DNA of 64,000 nt from DATFVJ01 sp963826515 (GCA_963826515.1 CAWGXI010000007.1:161485-225484), one strand, 5' to 3'. Shown: positions 45,319-53,886, numbered from the stretch's first letter. The notes: generated by a model not told the origin, from the letters alone. Translations and numbers: made by a program.

Positions 45319-45516
45319 GTGAGCGCCGAAGCATCCGAAATGGTCAGCATTCCCCGGGCCGAGCTGGATGCACTCAAGGCTGAGCTGAAGCGGCTGCGAC
45401 GGGAAGTCGGGCGAGCCGTAGCCAGGAGGCGCATTCAGGCCGATCCTGGCCCGGGCGATGATGCGCCCACGTTCACCCGCGAAGAAGTGGCTGAGGCATG
45501 GGGAATATGTGAGTGA
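45319..45516 (+). CDS. Putative antitoxin
   Basis: 65-aa protein beginning with GTG 45319 (ribosome site GAGGGAG 6 bp upstream). It has a coiled-coil helix IPRAELDALKAELKRLRREV and ends FTREEVAEAWGICE. It overlaps the downstream toxin-like gene by 8 bp, the usual antitoxin-first arrangement. The family is not recognised with certainty. Confidence 0.6.
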   Translation: MSAEASEMVSIPRAELDALKAELKRLRREVGRAVARRRIQADPGPGDDAPTFTREEVAEAWGICE

Positions 45517-45778
45517 TCGCCTCGCCCGCTTCCCCGGCACGTCCTGGCAGGAGATCGAGGCCCTGCCGCAGCCGCTGCGGTGGGCGGTTCAGCGCACCAT
45601 CTTCCACCTGCTGGAAGAGCCGGTCCCGACCCTCGCCGACCCCTTCCCCAGCGACGACCCGTTGCCCGGCGCCTATGAGCTTCACCTGCCTGCCGACGAC
45701 GTGACAATCTGGTACACCGTCACCGAGTATGAAGGCCAGGAAGTCATCAGCGTGCAGCACGTGTGCCTCGATACCTGA
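45509..45778 (+). CDS. RelE/ParE-like toxin candidate
   Basis: 89-aa protein from GTG 45509. Seen: SDRLARFPGTSWQEIEALPQ, PLPGAYELHLPADDVTIWYT, VTEYEGQEVISVQHVCLD, which fits the RelE/ParE strand pattern (a late I-x-V-x-x-V strand after a Y-x-V/T strand). Overlap with the upstream small gene supports a type II toxin-antitoxin module. Sequence motifs are weak, so the call leans on context. Confidence 0.6.
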   Translation: MSDRLARFPGTSWQEIEALPQPLRWAVQRTIFHLLEEPVPTLADPFPSDDPLPGAYELHLPADDVTIWYTVTEYEGQEVISVQHVCLDT

Positions 45779-45813
45779 CCTCCTGTTGGCGAGATACGCG
45801 CTAGGCGGAAGGT

Positions 45814-46062
45814 ATGGCGCGGCGAACTGCCTGTCTGTCCGCCCGGATCGTTCTGCGGATCAGTAGCGGCGCATCCTCAGTGCGCGTGGAGGTCCGAGAC
45901 GATGGCTCGGACCGGACTCCTGCCCCAGGCCGACCCGACGCCTCAGCAGAGGACGGACGCGGACTCAGCCTGGTGGAGCTGATCGCAGATCAGTGGGGTC
46001 AGGTCGGAGACTGGCGAGGAAGGTCCGTCTTCTTCGGACTCCGATGGAAGGAATCTGACTAG
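45814..46062 (+). pseudogene. C-terminal fragment of an RsbW-like ATPase
   Basis: 82 residues containing VRVEVRDDG (N-box side strand) and GRGLSLVELIADQWG (G2 box), ending in GRSVFFGLRWKE. The N-terminal half of the HATPase fold is missing. Compare the intact homologue at 52632-53030. Confidence 0.65.
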
Positions 46063-46135
46063 CCTGTAGTGATGTCGCTCAGTTGGTCCGCTGTCCGGGT
46101 TGAAGTCGAGGGGCGGTTTACAGACCCTGGCGATA

Positions 46136-47137
46136 TCAGTCGCGCGCAGCGGACGCTCGGCCTGACGCCCAGCTGGAGCAGGGGCGCGCGTACCAAGGTC
46201 TCAACGAGGGTCTCCTTAGAATCATTGCGGGCTGGCCCGGCGCCCAGGTCATCGACCACCAGGCTGGCGCCGCGCAGATCGGTGCCCCATTCGATCGCCT
46301 CCCCGGGCAGGCCGAGAACCGCCTCGTGGCGGATCTGATCTGATCTAAGCGGATTCTTGGTGGCCTGATGAACACGTCGCGGGCCATCGCACGCAGCCGG
46401 GCATGCTCCTGCTCCTCGCGGCGCAGCCGGTCGCTCGCGTCGGCGAGAGCGTTGACCGAGCGCGCCGCCTCCTGGACCTCGGCCGCGCCGTTCATGCGCG
46501 CGCGTGCGGCGTGGTCTCCGGCGGCGAGTTGCCGCAAGGTGACGGTCAGCGCGCGCAGCGGCAGCGCGATGTTGCGCATGGTGATGCCCGGGGCGGCCAG
46601 GGCGAGCGCGACCGCGACCGCAAGGAAACCGCCGCTCAAGGCGAGACTTGCCTCGAGCGAGCGGCGGCTGTCGCGGGTCACCTGCCGGAACCATGCCCCG
46701 GCGCGCTGCTGCACCTGCTGGTTCGCCGTGTAGAAGGCGGCAGCGGCGGGCGCGTCCATCTCGGTCAGGCTGATCGCCGCGCGATTTTCCCGCGCCAGAT
46801 TGGCGCTCCGATCGACCACGTTGTACCAGGCCCCGGCCGCGCGAGCCTGCGTCTCGGCTGCGCCGGCCAGGTCGCCCGGCGCGAGCCGCCGTACCTGCGT
46901 GAGCGACTCTGTCATGTCGGCGCGGGACACGCGGTAGGTGTCAAGGAAGCGTGCTTGGCCCGTCAGGAGGTAGCCGAAAAGCCCTGACTGCGACATGGCG
47001 AAGTCTTCACGCGCGTCGAGGTTCGCCGCCTGCAGAGGCTGGATTCGCGTGGTCACCTTGTCGAGCGTCCCGTCCTGGTGCAATACCGCCACGACGACGA
47101 GCGCGGCGGCCGCGCCGATAGCCACGGCGAAGACCAC
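46136..47137 (-). pseudogene. Truncated membrane sensor (CHASE3-like + HAMP) fused to unrelated sequence
   Basis: Minus strand. TM helix (AVAIGAAAALVVVAVLH), an extracytoplasmic CHASE3-like four-helix region (about 150 aa), a second TM helix (LSGGFLAVAVALALAA) and a HAMP domain, as in histidine kinases. After RAMARDVFIRP (about 46365) the sequence changes to unrelated material. An overlapping frame here reads GLPGEAIEWGTDLRGASLVV, DDLGAGPARNDSKETLVETL. The kinase or output domain is gone. It lies directly behind the receiver gene at 47185. Confidence 0.7.
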
Positions 47138-47184
47138 GAAGCCGATCCGGAGCCGGCGCGTGATCGAAACAGCGGCTCGCGCCC

Positions 47185-47553
47185 CTATACCCGGGCCAGG
47201 ACTGCCTCGATGCGGCTCATCAGGTCCCGCAGGTTGAACGGCTTGACGATATAGTCGTCCGCACCGGCCGCGAAACCTGCCTCGATGTCCGACTCATGCG
47301 CACGGGCAGTCAGCATGATGATCGGAAGATCGGCGGTCGCCGGGTGTATCCGCAGCGCGCGGCAGACGTCAAGTCCGGACATTCCCGGCATCATGACGTC
47401 GAGCACGGCGAGGTCAGGCCTGTCGCAGCGGGCCGAGGAAAGCGCGGACAGGCCGTCAGGGAAGACGGTGACTTCGTGTCCCGCTTGCCGCAGCTTGAAC
47501 ACGACCAGATAGCTGATATCGGCGTCGTCCTCAGCCAGCAAAACCCTGGCCAT
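47185..47553 (-). CDS. Response-regulator receiver protein
   Basis: 122-aa stand-alone receiver. Seen: LLAEDDADI, phospho-Asp in LAVLDVMMPGMSGLD, Thr in IIMLTARA, and Lys in YIVKPFNL. No output domain. It precedes the truncated sensor gene on the same strand by about 48 bp, so the pair was probably one two-component operon before the sensor was broken. Confidence 0.88.
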   Translation of the reverse strand: MARVLLAEDDADISYLVVFKLRQAGHEVTVFPDGLSALSSARCDRPDLAVLDVMMPGMSGLDVCRALRIHPATADLPIIMLTARAHESDIEAGFAAGADDYIVKPFNLRDLMSRIEAVLARV

Positions 47554-47662
47554 CGGCCCCCCAAGACAGCCCCGGCGACGTCCGGCCGCACCGCGCCGAC
47601 GCTTCGTTTGTGACGTTCAGTGTCACCTATCTTACTCTAGGTAATATCGAGCGGGTTTAGCC

Positions 47663-47915
47663 GTGTCTCGCTGACAGAGGTCCTGATCCCGAACGGCTGC
47701 CGCGTAACTGCCCGGTCTTGAAGGTGGCACACCCACGGGGTGGCACCGCAAAACCCCGCAGCCCCTGCGGGGCGGCGCCGCAGGTGCGCCTGCCGATGGC
47801 TGCCGTGCTATCCGGGGGGATACCCCCCGTGCCCCCGGGGCATCCGGGCAGGCGCCCTGCGCCCCGCCCCGGTTGGCATCGGCACGCTAGCGCGCGCACT
47901 CGTCAGCGGTTTACC
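47663..47915 (+). repeat. Dispersed hairpin repeat, copy E
   Basis: Starts with GTGTCTCGCTGACAGAGGTC, then GATCCCGAACGGCTGCCGCG (47686), TTGAAGGTGGCACACCCACG, the stem arms CAGGTGCGCCTGCC and GGCAGGCGCCCTG, with an extra GGGGGG-ATA-CCCCCC hairpin between them. The extended 5' part and the central insert are shared with copy F only. Confidence 0.85.
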
Positions 47916-47950
47916 GTCAGGGTGACAGCGGATGGCGAAGGGAGGGTCCG

Positions 47951-48520
47951 ATGACCGCTTTGCCCGGCTGGATGAACCTGCCCGACGGCCTGGGCGCCGA
48001 GGAGTACGAGGCACTCCCGGAGGACATCTGCCGCCGGATCGAGATCGTTGACGGAGCCATCATCGTGAACGCCGCCCGGCGCCGCCTGCACCAGGACATC
48101 TGCCGCCGCCTCGCCGGCGCCCTGGAGGCCGCCTGCAGGCCTGCCCTCGCCGTGTCCACGGACGTGGACCTCCGCCTGCGGGACATCCCGCTGCTGAACC
48201 GCCGTCCTGACGCCGTGATATACGACGCCTCGCTTCCCGACGATGCGGTCCTCCGCCCGCAGCACTGCGTGCTGGTCGTGGAAGTCATGTCACCAGGCTC
48301 GGTGACCACCGACCAGACCGACAAGCCAGCGGAATACGCGGCCGCTGGAATCCGCCACTACTGGCGAATCGAACACGACCCGGCTCAAAGCATCCTGTCG
48401 GTCTTCTGCTACCGGCTCGACCCGGCCACCGCTGCCTACGCCTCAGCGGGAGTGCACACAGGGAAGATGACCGTCACCGACCCCGTCAGCATCACCATCG
48501 ACCTCACCGCACTGCTCTGA
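47951..48520 (+). CDS. Uma2-family (DUF820) endonuclease-like protein
   Basis: 189-aa PD-(D/E)XK-fold protein of the Uma2 family. Seen: EDICRRIEIVDGAIIVNAAR, RRPDAVIYDASLPDDAVL, VLVVEVMSPGSVTTDQTDKP, and YAAAGIRHYWRIE, the D...E-x-K-like and W-x-I/V motifs of the family. Biological role unknown. ATG 47951 follows GAAGGGAGGG. It is flanked by the near-identical repeat copies E and F. Confidence 0.9.
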   Translation: MTALPGWMNLPDGLGAEEYEALPEDICRRIEIVDGAIIVNAARRRLHQDICRRLAGALEAACRPALAVSTDVDLRLRDIPLLNRRPDAVIYDASLPDDAVLRPQHCVLVVEVMSPGSVTTDQTDKPAEYAAAGIRHYWRIEHDPAQSILSVFCYRLDPATAAYASAGVHTGKMTVTDPVSITIDLTALL

Positions 48521-48639
48521 CCCGAGAGGCCGCCCGAACCGGGAAACAGAAAGCAGGCAGCCGCCACGCCCCGTGGACAGCGAGCAAGAACGCGGCACAG
48601 TAACCCATCGTTATAACAACCGGCCGCTTCGAATTGACA

Positions 48640-48800
48640 CTTGTTCAGCGCGGAAGGGGAGCGGGCCTTTTTGGCGCGCCTTGGGCTACGTTCCGAGCGC
48701 CTTCTCGATCTGGACCCATGTTCCTGTCGACGAGGTGGCTGAGCGGCGACTGGTGGGCACTGAGCTAGGTGACCTGCTGGGGCCTGATCTTCGAGTGGTT
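48640..48800 (+). pseudogene. Second copy of the FWRALGYVP fragment
   Basis: Reads FWRALGYVPSAFSIWTHVPV, DEVAERRLVGTELGDLLG, parallel to the fragment at 34.95-35.16 kb. It ends where repeat copy F begins. Confidence 0.55.
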
Positions 48801-48802
48801 AG

Positions 48803-49035
48803 GACATGTCTCGCTGACAGAGGTCCTGATCCCGAACGGCTGCCGCGTAACTGACCGTGCTTGAAGGTGGCACACCCACGGGGTGGCACCGCAAAACCCT
48901 GCAGCCCCTGCGGGGCGGCGCCGCAGGTGCGCCTGCCGATGGCTGACCGTGCTTGGGGGATACCCCCCGTCCCCGGGGCATCCGGGCAGGCGCCCTGCGC
49001 CCCGCCCCGCAGACATGGGCACGCCACCCGTCTGA
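48803..49035 (+). repeat. Dispersed hairpin repeat, copy F
   Basis: Nearly identical to copy E from ATGTCTCGCTGACAGAGGTC through GATCCCGAACGGCTGCCGCG (48829) to CAGGCGCCCTGCGCCCCGCC. The middle hairpin is GGGGG-ATA-CCCCC. Copies E and F are about 1.14 kb apart in direct orientation. Confidence 0.88.
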
Positions 49036-49065
49036 CACCGCCTGCCAAGCCAGCCCTGCGGCCCA

Positions 49066-49340
49066 GCCTTGAAGGTGGCACGCCAACCGGGTGACACCAG
49101 GGGACAACAAGCGTTGCGCACGCGCCTGGCGGAACGGTCTCCGGGGACGCCGGACCTTTATTTCGCTGGCGCAAGCGGCGGGTGGCGACTACGTGCGACT
49201 GGCCGGCTGGCGTTCAGCCACCGGCAGTCGCACGTGCGCTGCCCGCCTGCAGGCCCCGTTGGCCAGTGAGCTGCCACCCCTGCTGGCGCGCCACCTTCAG
49301 GTCCAACGCAGAGCACCTGCTGGCGTGCGCTGCCCGCCGT
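49066..49340 (+). repeat. Degenerate copy of the dispersed repeat
   Basis: Contains CCTTGAAGGTGGCACGCCAA, GGGTGACACC and TGGCGTTCAGCCACCGGCAG, then a scrambled right part with GCGCGCCACCTTCAGG. Only parts of the repeat order are kept. No gene in 48521-49598 other than the fragment and repeats. Confidence 0.5.
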
Positions 49341-49598
49341 GCGCCGGTGACGGCGTGGATGCCCGAGTTTCCGGGGTATCGAATCGCTTTTCTGGGATCG
49401 CGAACGGTAATCGCCGAGACACGCGGGGACCGGGGTTTACGGACCTCGATTACGGATAGTACATAATCGCGTACGAAGGGTAGGACGTTACTGCCGCGGT
49501 GGGGATGCGGCGGCCCCCAGGGTGACCCCAACGTGCGTCGAAAGGTTCGACTTGCGGGGGCGCAGTGCTCTCGCCCTTTTCTGGGTGGAGATCAACTC

Positions 49599-50543
49599 AT
49601 GCGAAAACGAACTTCCTTGGCCGCGGCGAGCGGAGCGTTCGCCATCACGGCCGCGCTGTCTGTCGCCACGGCGGGCCTCGCCGGCGCGACCGCGGTGCCA
49701 CAACCGGCGGCAGCCGCGAGCACGGCCGCCATGCCAGCGGCACCGGCATACGCCGCGCCGGCCACGGTGCCAGCTCGGCACGCCACTATTCCGGCGGCAC
49801 CACTCATTACACCGACGCCGCCCGTCACCCACAAACCGGCGGCGCCCGCTGCGAAGACACCGGCCGGCGGAGTGAGCGCCTGTGCGTCGCTTACAGTGCC
49901 TACTGGCGGCACGACGTGTAGCGGCGCCGACCATGCAAGACCGCCAAGACCCGCCCGCCGGTTGCTGACACGGCCCGTGACGTTCGACTGTTACCGCCGG
50001 TGTCCTCTCGATCACTGTGCCTGTCGGTACCGGCTGACCCCCGTCCTCCTCGGCGCGGATGCTGCAGGTGATATCGTCGCCCACGATCTCGGAACTGGCG
50101 CTGCCGGGGACGTGACGGTGACCGACGACCGTGCCCTGCTCGACGCTTCCTGGGACCGCGACTGTCCATCTCGACCGCCTTCGCCAACACAGACCACTGG
50201 TTCCCGCGCCCGATATCCCGGCTACAGACGTCTATTACTTCTCCGGGCACGCGCTGGCACCACCATTGGTGTCGGGACTGCTGGAACCGCCGACATCGTC
50301 ATCGCCCCCGGACAGCCCCTCACCGCTGGCACTGCGCCTACGGCCGGCATTACGACCGGCACTGCGGCGCCCGGGGCCAACGGCAGCGCGGCGGCGCTAG
50401 GCGGCACAGCACCGACCGCATGCGCGCTCAGCGCTGGTGTGGGAGCGAACCAGGTGACATGGCACCCAACGGTCGCTGTGGATATACCTGCCACCGCGGT
50501 CAGCGGCACTTACCAGGGAACCATCACACATTCGGTGGCCTAG
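49599..50543 (+). CDS. Secreted WxL-domain-like surface protein, probably damaged
   Basis: 314-aa ORF from ATG 49599 (GTGGAG upstream). N-terminal signal peptide (MRKRTS, then a hydrophobic stretch ending in an Ala-rich region), a Pro/Ala linker, and a C-terminal strand set QVTWHPTVAVDIPATAVSGT ending TYQGTITHSVA, matching WxL-type wall-binding domains. The middle (about 49930-50290) is out of composition: homologous-looking pieces such as LSITVPVGTG and STAFANTDHWFP occur in other frames, so several small indels seem to have scrambled it. Pairs with the DUF916-type gene 16 bp downstream. Confidence 0.55.
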   Translation: MRKRTSLAAASGAFAITAALSVATAGLAGATAVPQPAAAASTAAMPAAPAYAAPATVPARHATIPAAPLITPTPPVTHKPAAPAAKTPAGGVSACASLTVPTGGTTCSGADHARPPRPARRLLTRPVTFDCYRRCPLDHCACRYRLTPVLLGADAAGDIVAHDLGTGAAGDVTVTDDRALLDASWDRDCPSRPPSPTQTTGSRARYPGYRRLLLLRARAGTTIGVGTAGTADIVIAPGQPLTAGTAPTAGITTGTAAPGANGSAAALGGTAPTACALSAGVGANQVTWHPTVAVDIPATAVSGTYQGTITHSVA

Positions 50544-50559
50544 GCCGCTAAGGAGGATC

Positions 50560-51660
50560 GTGCGCTGCCCGCTCAGCGCGCTCGTGTTGCTGGTAGCCGG
50601 GGTGCTCGCCCCGGCTACCAGCGCGCTTGCCGCACCCGCTCATCACCCGGCCGGACCCGCTCAACCCTCGGCCGCACCCGCTCATAGCCCGGCTGCGTCG
50701 GCACATGCTCCGGCCAGGCCGGCGCACGCTCTGGCGCCTCCCAGTTTCGGCATCAGGCTTGTCGACGTGCCGGGGTTCAGCGCCAACGATCCCCGCGCGT
50801 TGCGGTACATCACCGATCACCTGCCGCCGGGAGCGGTCATCCGCCGGCGGGTCCTGGTGGAGAACAAGAGCCCGTCGGTGGGGCACGTCGCCCTGTATGC
50901 AGACGCCGCGACCATCAGCCGCGGGTCTTTTGTCGGCGGCAACGGCGGCACCCGCAGCGACCTGACCAGCTGGATCGGGGCCAGTCGCCAGGAACTGACC
51001 CTGGCCCCGCACGCGTCCGCGATGGACGCCGTGACGATCAGGGTGCCCCGCGACGCCTCCTCCGGAGAGCGTTACGGCGTCATCTGGGCACAGGAAACCT
51101 CTTCGGTTCCTTCTGGCAACGGTATCGCCATCAGGGAGGTGAACCGCGTCGGCATCCGCATCTACCTTTCGATTGGGCCGGGCGGGGCGCCGCCGACGAA
51201 TTTCGCCATCAGCCGGATAACCGGGTCGCGGCAGAAGAACGGCGATCCGGTCGTCGCCGCGCGGGTGAGTAATACCGGTGGCCGGGCGATCGACCTGAGC
51301 GGTTCCCTGACGCTCGCGGATGGCCCGGGCGGGGTCAGCGCGGGCCCGTTCGCGATCCCGGACGGGATGCTGACGCTCGCGCCGGGGCAGAACGGCCAGG
51401 TCCGGGCGATCCTGCCCAAACGGCTGCCGGACGGGCCCTGGCGCGTGACGATCGACATGAAGAGCGGCCTGACCGAGCGCAAGGCCTCCGCCACCATTGA
51501 CTTCGCCGCGGGTCACTCGCGCCTGCTCTGGTGGCTGATGCTGGCGGCCATTCTCGTTGTCCTCGCTGCCCTGATCGGTGCGTACCTGTGGTACCGCAGA
51601 AGGCGGCGGCCGGCCGGGCCGAGCGACATGCCGGCCGAAAGTGGTGTGCCGGTTGGCTGA
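50560..51660 (+). CDS. WxL-partner (DUF916-like) surface protein with C-terminal membrane anchor
   Basis: 366-aa secreted, membrane-anchored protein. GTG 50560 follows AAGGAGG. Signal peptide (LVLLVAGVLAPATSALAAP), a His/Pro/Ala repeat linker, an immunoglobulin-like domain (FGIRLVDVPG, VLVENKSPSVGHVALYADAA, GERYGVIWAQE, GIRIYLSIG), a second beta domain, a TM helix (LLWWLMLAAILVVLAALIGA) and a basic tail. The arrangement fits the peptidoglycan-binding partners of WxL proteins in Gram-positive bacteria. A degraded paralogous copy lies at 52.0-52.5 kb. Confidence 0.75.
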   Translation: MRCPLSALVLLVAGVLAPATSALAAPAHHPAGPAQPSAAPAHSPAASAHAPARPAHALAPPSFGIRLVDVPGFSANDPRALRYITDHLPPGAVIRRRVLVENKSPSVGHVALYADAATISRGSFVGGNGGTRSDLTSWIGASRQELTLAPHASAMDAVTIRVPRDASSGERYGVIWAQETSSVPSGNGIAIREVNRVGIRIYLSIGPGGAPPTNFAISRITGSRQKNGDPVVAARVSNTGGRAIDLSGSLTLADGPGGVSAGPFAIPDGMLTLAPGQNGQVRAILPKRLPDGPWRVTIDMKSGLTERKASATIDFAAGHSRLLWWLMLAAILVVLAALIGAYLWYRRRRRPAGPSDMPAESGVPVG

Positions 51661-52021
51661 CTTGCCTGGGTAGAGCTAAGCAGACGGGGCTGGCCCCGGT
51701 GTGGAGATCAGTGTGGCGGTTTGGCGGAAGAGGAGTGCTACCTTCGGGTCACACTGATCTCGGCGCCCCCGGCAGGTCACGCTGGTCTCCGCACCCTGCC
51801 GGCAGGTCACGCTGATGTCTATGGCCGGGTCGCGGCGGGGTGACGCCACTGCGGGTGCGATGACCCATTGTGGTGAGCGGTACCATTCGTGGGTCGTTCG
51901 CGCTTTGGGTCTTTGTACTTCTGCGGCTGGACCTTTTGGCATGAGTGGCCGGATTGCACCCTGGCCATCGTGGGAGCCGAAAAAAAGGCGTTTGCGAAAG
52001 CGCTATTAGGGATAGTACATA
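51661..52021. other. Gap between the surface-protein gene and its degraded copy
   Basis: 361 bp with no gene. It holds a short repeated element, CGGCAGGTCACGCTG (51768 and 51799 regions), and near its end GGATAGTACATAATCGCG (52009), also present at 49455 before the WxL gene. Confidence 0.5.
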
Positions 52022-52500
52022 ATCGCGCGCGAAGGCTCTGTCGAAAACAAGGGCCCTTCGGTGGCGCACGTCACCTCTGTACCCGGACGCCGCGACCATC
52101 AGGCACGGGTCTTTTCGCGGTGACGTCGGCAGCGCCCGCAGCGAGTTGACCACCTGGATCAGGATAAGCCGCCAAGCGCTGACTCTGACCCGCAGGCGTC
52201 GGCAATGGACGCCGTGACGATCAGGGTGCCACGCGGCGCCGACGCGGCGCCTCTCCCGGGGAGCGTTACGGCGTGATCTGGGCGCAGGAAACCTCCAACG
52301 TTCGCCAGGGCGGCCAGTTCATGGTCAAGGAAGTGAACCGCGTCGGCATCCGGATTTACCTTGGTGTCGGGTTTGGCGGAGCGTCGCCGGCGGATCTCGC
52401 CATTCGCGAGATAAGGGCGTCGCGGCAGAAGAACGGCGATCCCGTCGTCGCCGTGCGGGTCAGCAACACCGGCGGTCGGGGCCGTCGACGTGACCGCAAT
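52022..52500 (+). pseudogene. Degraded copy of the DUF916-like gene
   Basis: Pieces in changing frames match the gene at 50560: VENKGPSVAHV, DAATIRHGSF, SAMDAVTIRVPRGA, GERYGVIWAQETSNVRQGGQ, VNRVGIRIYLGVGFGGASPA, SRQKNGDPVVAVRVSNTGGR. The signal peptide, second half and anchor are absent. It starts right after GGATAGTACATAATCGCG, as if a deletion fused the upstream flank to the middle of the copy. Confidence 0.8.
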
Positions 52501-52631
52501 CGGCCCGTGGAAACTCCCACCGAAGACAAGGTGCCAATCTGACCGGTTTCCGATTCCCGCACCGGTGATCAGAGCGGCAAAGTGCTCCGGCCACCGGCCA
52601 CGTCCTCCACTGGCCCGGGAAGGGCACCGGA

Positions 52632-53030
52632 TCAGCCGTGGCCGGGGTCCTCGGGCCAGGTGATTTCGGCCCATACCGTCTGCGCGCCGCCAGTGGTGAC
52701 GTCGTGGCCCAAGCGGCCGGCCAGCGCCGCGACGATGGCCAGGCCACGCCCGTACTCGTCATTGGTGTCGCCGCGCAGGGGATGCCATTGGCCTGCGCCT
52801 TCGTCGGAAACCTCGATGCGCGCCCATCCCGGTTTAGTCCGGATGCTGACGGTGAATTGGCCGCCATCGGCATGCCCGCTCGGGGTGTGCCGGATCGCGT
52901 TGGCGGCTAACTCCGCCGCGATCAATTCCGCATCGTCCACCCGGGGCGAATCGGCCAGAATCCCCCGCACGTACCGGCGCGCCGCTGGCACGATGGCGGC
53001 CACACCCGGAAACGTGACCGAAGTCTCCAA
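52632..53030 (-). CDS. RsbW/SpoIIAB-like ATP-binding regulatory protein
   Basis: 132-aa HATPase_c_2 protein. Seen: N-box AELIAAELAANAIRHTPSG, G1 box IEVSDEGAGQW, G2 box DEYGRGLAIVAALAGRLG, and a final strand TVWAEITWP. Such proteins act as anti-sigma or serine kinases in actinomycetes. Divergent from a GntR gene; the shared 94-bp region carries GntR-type operators, so the two are likely co-regulated. Confidence 0.88.
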   Translation of the reverse strand: METSVTFPGVAAIVPAARRYVRGILADSPRVDDAELIAAELAANAIRHTPSGHADGGQFTVSIRTKPGWARIEVSDEGAGQWHPLRGDTNDEYGRGLAIVAALAGRLGHDVTTGGAQTVWAEITWPEDPGHG

Positions 53031-53059
53031 TTCCTGCTCCTGCCCGGCGGCGCCAACTT

Positions 53060-53106
53060 GAGTACACGACCTAACCTGAGTACTCAGCTTGAACCGGAGT
53101 ACTCAG
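53060..53106. promoter_or_regulatory. Three tandem GntR-type operators
   Basis: GAGTACTC palindromes centred at 53081/82 (within CTGAGTACTCAG) and 53100/101 (within CGGAGTACTCAG), plus a 7-of-8 match at 53060-53067 (GAGTACAC). Spacing is 18-19 bp, about two helical turns. They lie between the divergent ATPase and GntR genes. Confidence 0.75.
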
Positions 53107-53124
53107 GTTCGTCAAGCTGTCTGC

Positions 53125-53886
53125 GTGAACCTGCCCGGATACCAGCGCATCGCCGATGACCTGCGGCGCGCGATCATGGACGGCGAGCTGGCCCCGGACG
53201 CGAAACTGCCCAGCCGTCACGAGCTATCGGCCAGATACGGCGTCTCGGACCGGGTAGCCGTGGAGGCGGTGCGGCTGCTGGTGGCCGAAGGCTTCGCCGT
53301 CACCCGGCCAGGCGCGGGCTCCTTCGTCCGCCGCCGCCCGGAGCTCACGCGGATGACCCGGCAGTGGTACCGCCCGCCCGGCATGTCACCATTTGCCAAT
53401 GCCATGGCCGCCATCGGCAAAACCGGCACGTGGGAGTCGTCCTCGCAGCGCGGGCTAATGACTGCCGCTATCGCCAGCCGGCTCGCCGCTGCGCCCGGCG
53501 AACCGGCGATGTGCACCCGCTACAGGTTCCTCGCCGGGGGCGAGCCGGTCATGCTCTCCACATCGTGGGAACCGCTTGAGGTCACTGGCGGCACGCCGGT
53601 CATGCTTCCAGAAGAAGGACCGCACGCGGGAAAAGGTGTCATCACGCGCATGGCCGCTATCGGCCAGCACATCATCCGCGCCGAAGAAACCGTCACCGCC
53701 CGGCCCATCCTCGCCAGCGAGGGCAGCCGCCTGGGCGTTGCCCTTGGTGCCGCTGTCCTGGCCGTCGCCCGTACCTACGCCACCGCGGACCGGCCAGTCG
53801 AAACCGCCGATATCGTGATCCCCGCCGAGCGGTGGGCGCTTGTCTACCAGATCCCGGTTGGCGGTGAGCCGGACCGCCACGCATAA
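53125..53886 (+). CDS. GntR-family transcriptional regulator with UTRA domain
   Basis: 253-aa regulator. N-terminal winged helix: YQRIADDLRRAIMDGELAPD, KLPSRHELSARYGVSDRVAV, then a C-terminal UTRA ligand domain ending VLAVARTYATADRPVETADI. I choose GTG 53125 because a start at 53089 would put the operators inside the gene; no ribosome site is visible, so it may be leaderless. Autoregulation through the adjacent operators is likely. Similar regulators occur on actinomycete integrative elements. Confidence 0.88.
   Translation: MNLPGYQRIADDLRRAIMDGELAPDAKLPSRHELSARYGVSDRVAVEAVRLLVAEGFAVTRPGAGSFVRRRPELTRMTRQWYRPPGMSPFANAMAAIGKTGTWESSSQRGLMTAAIASRLAAAPGEPAMCTRYRFLAGGEPVMLSTSWEPLEVTGGTPVMLPEEGPHAGKGVITRMAAIGQHIIRAEETVTARPILASEGSRLGVALGAAVLAVARTYATADRPVETADIVIPAERWALVYQIPVGGEPDRHA

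Noticed and set aside
46059..46360. IstB-like ATPase suggested by SLVVDDLGAG on the minus strand
   Set aside because: Only a Walker-B-like string is seen, with no Walker A or other motifs, so I do not call it.
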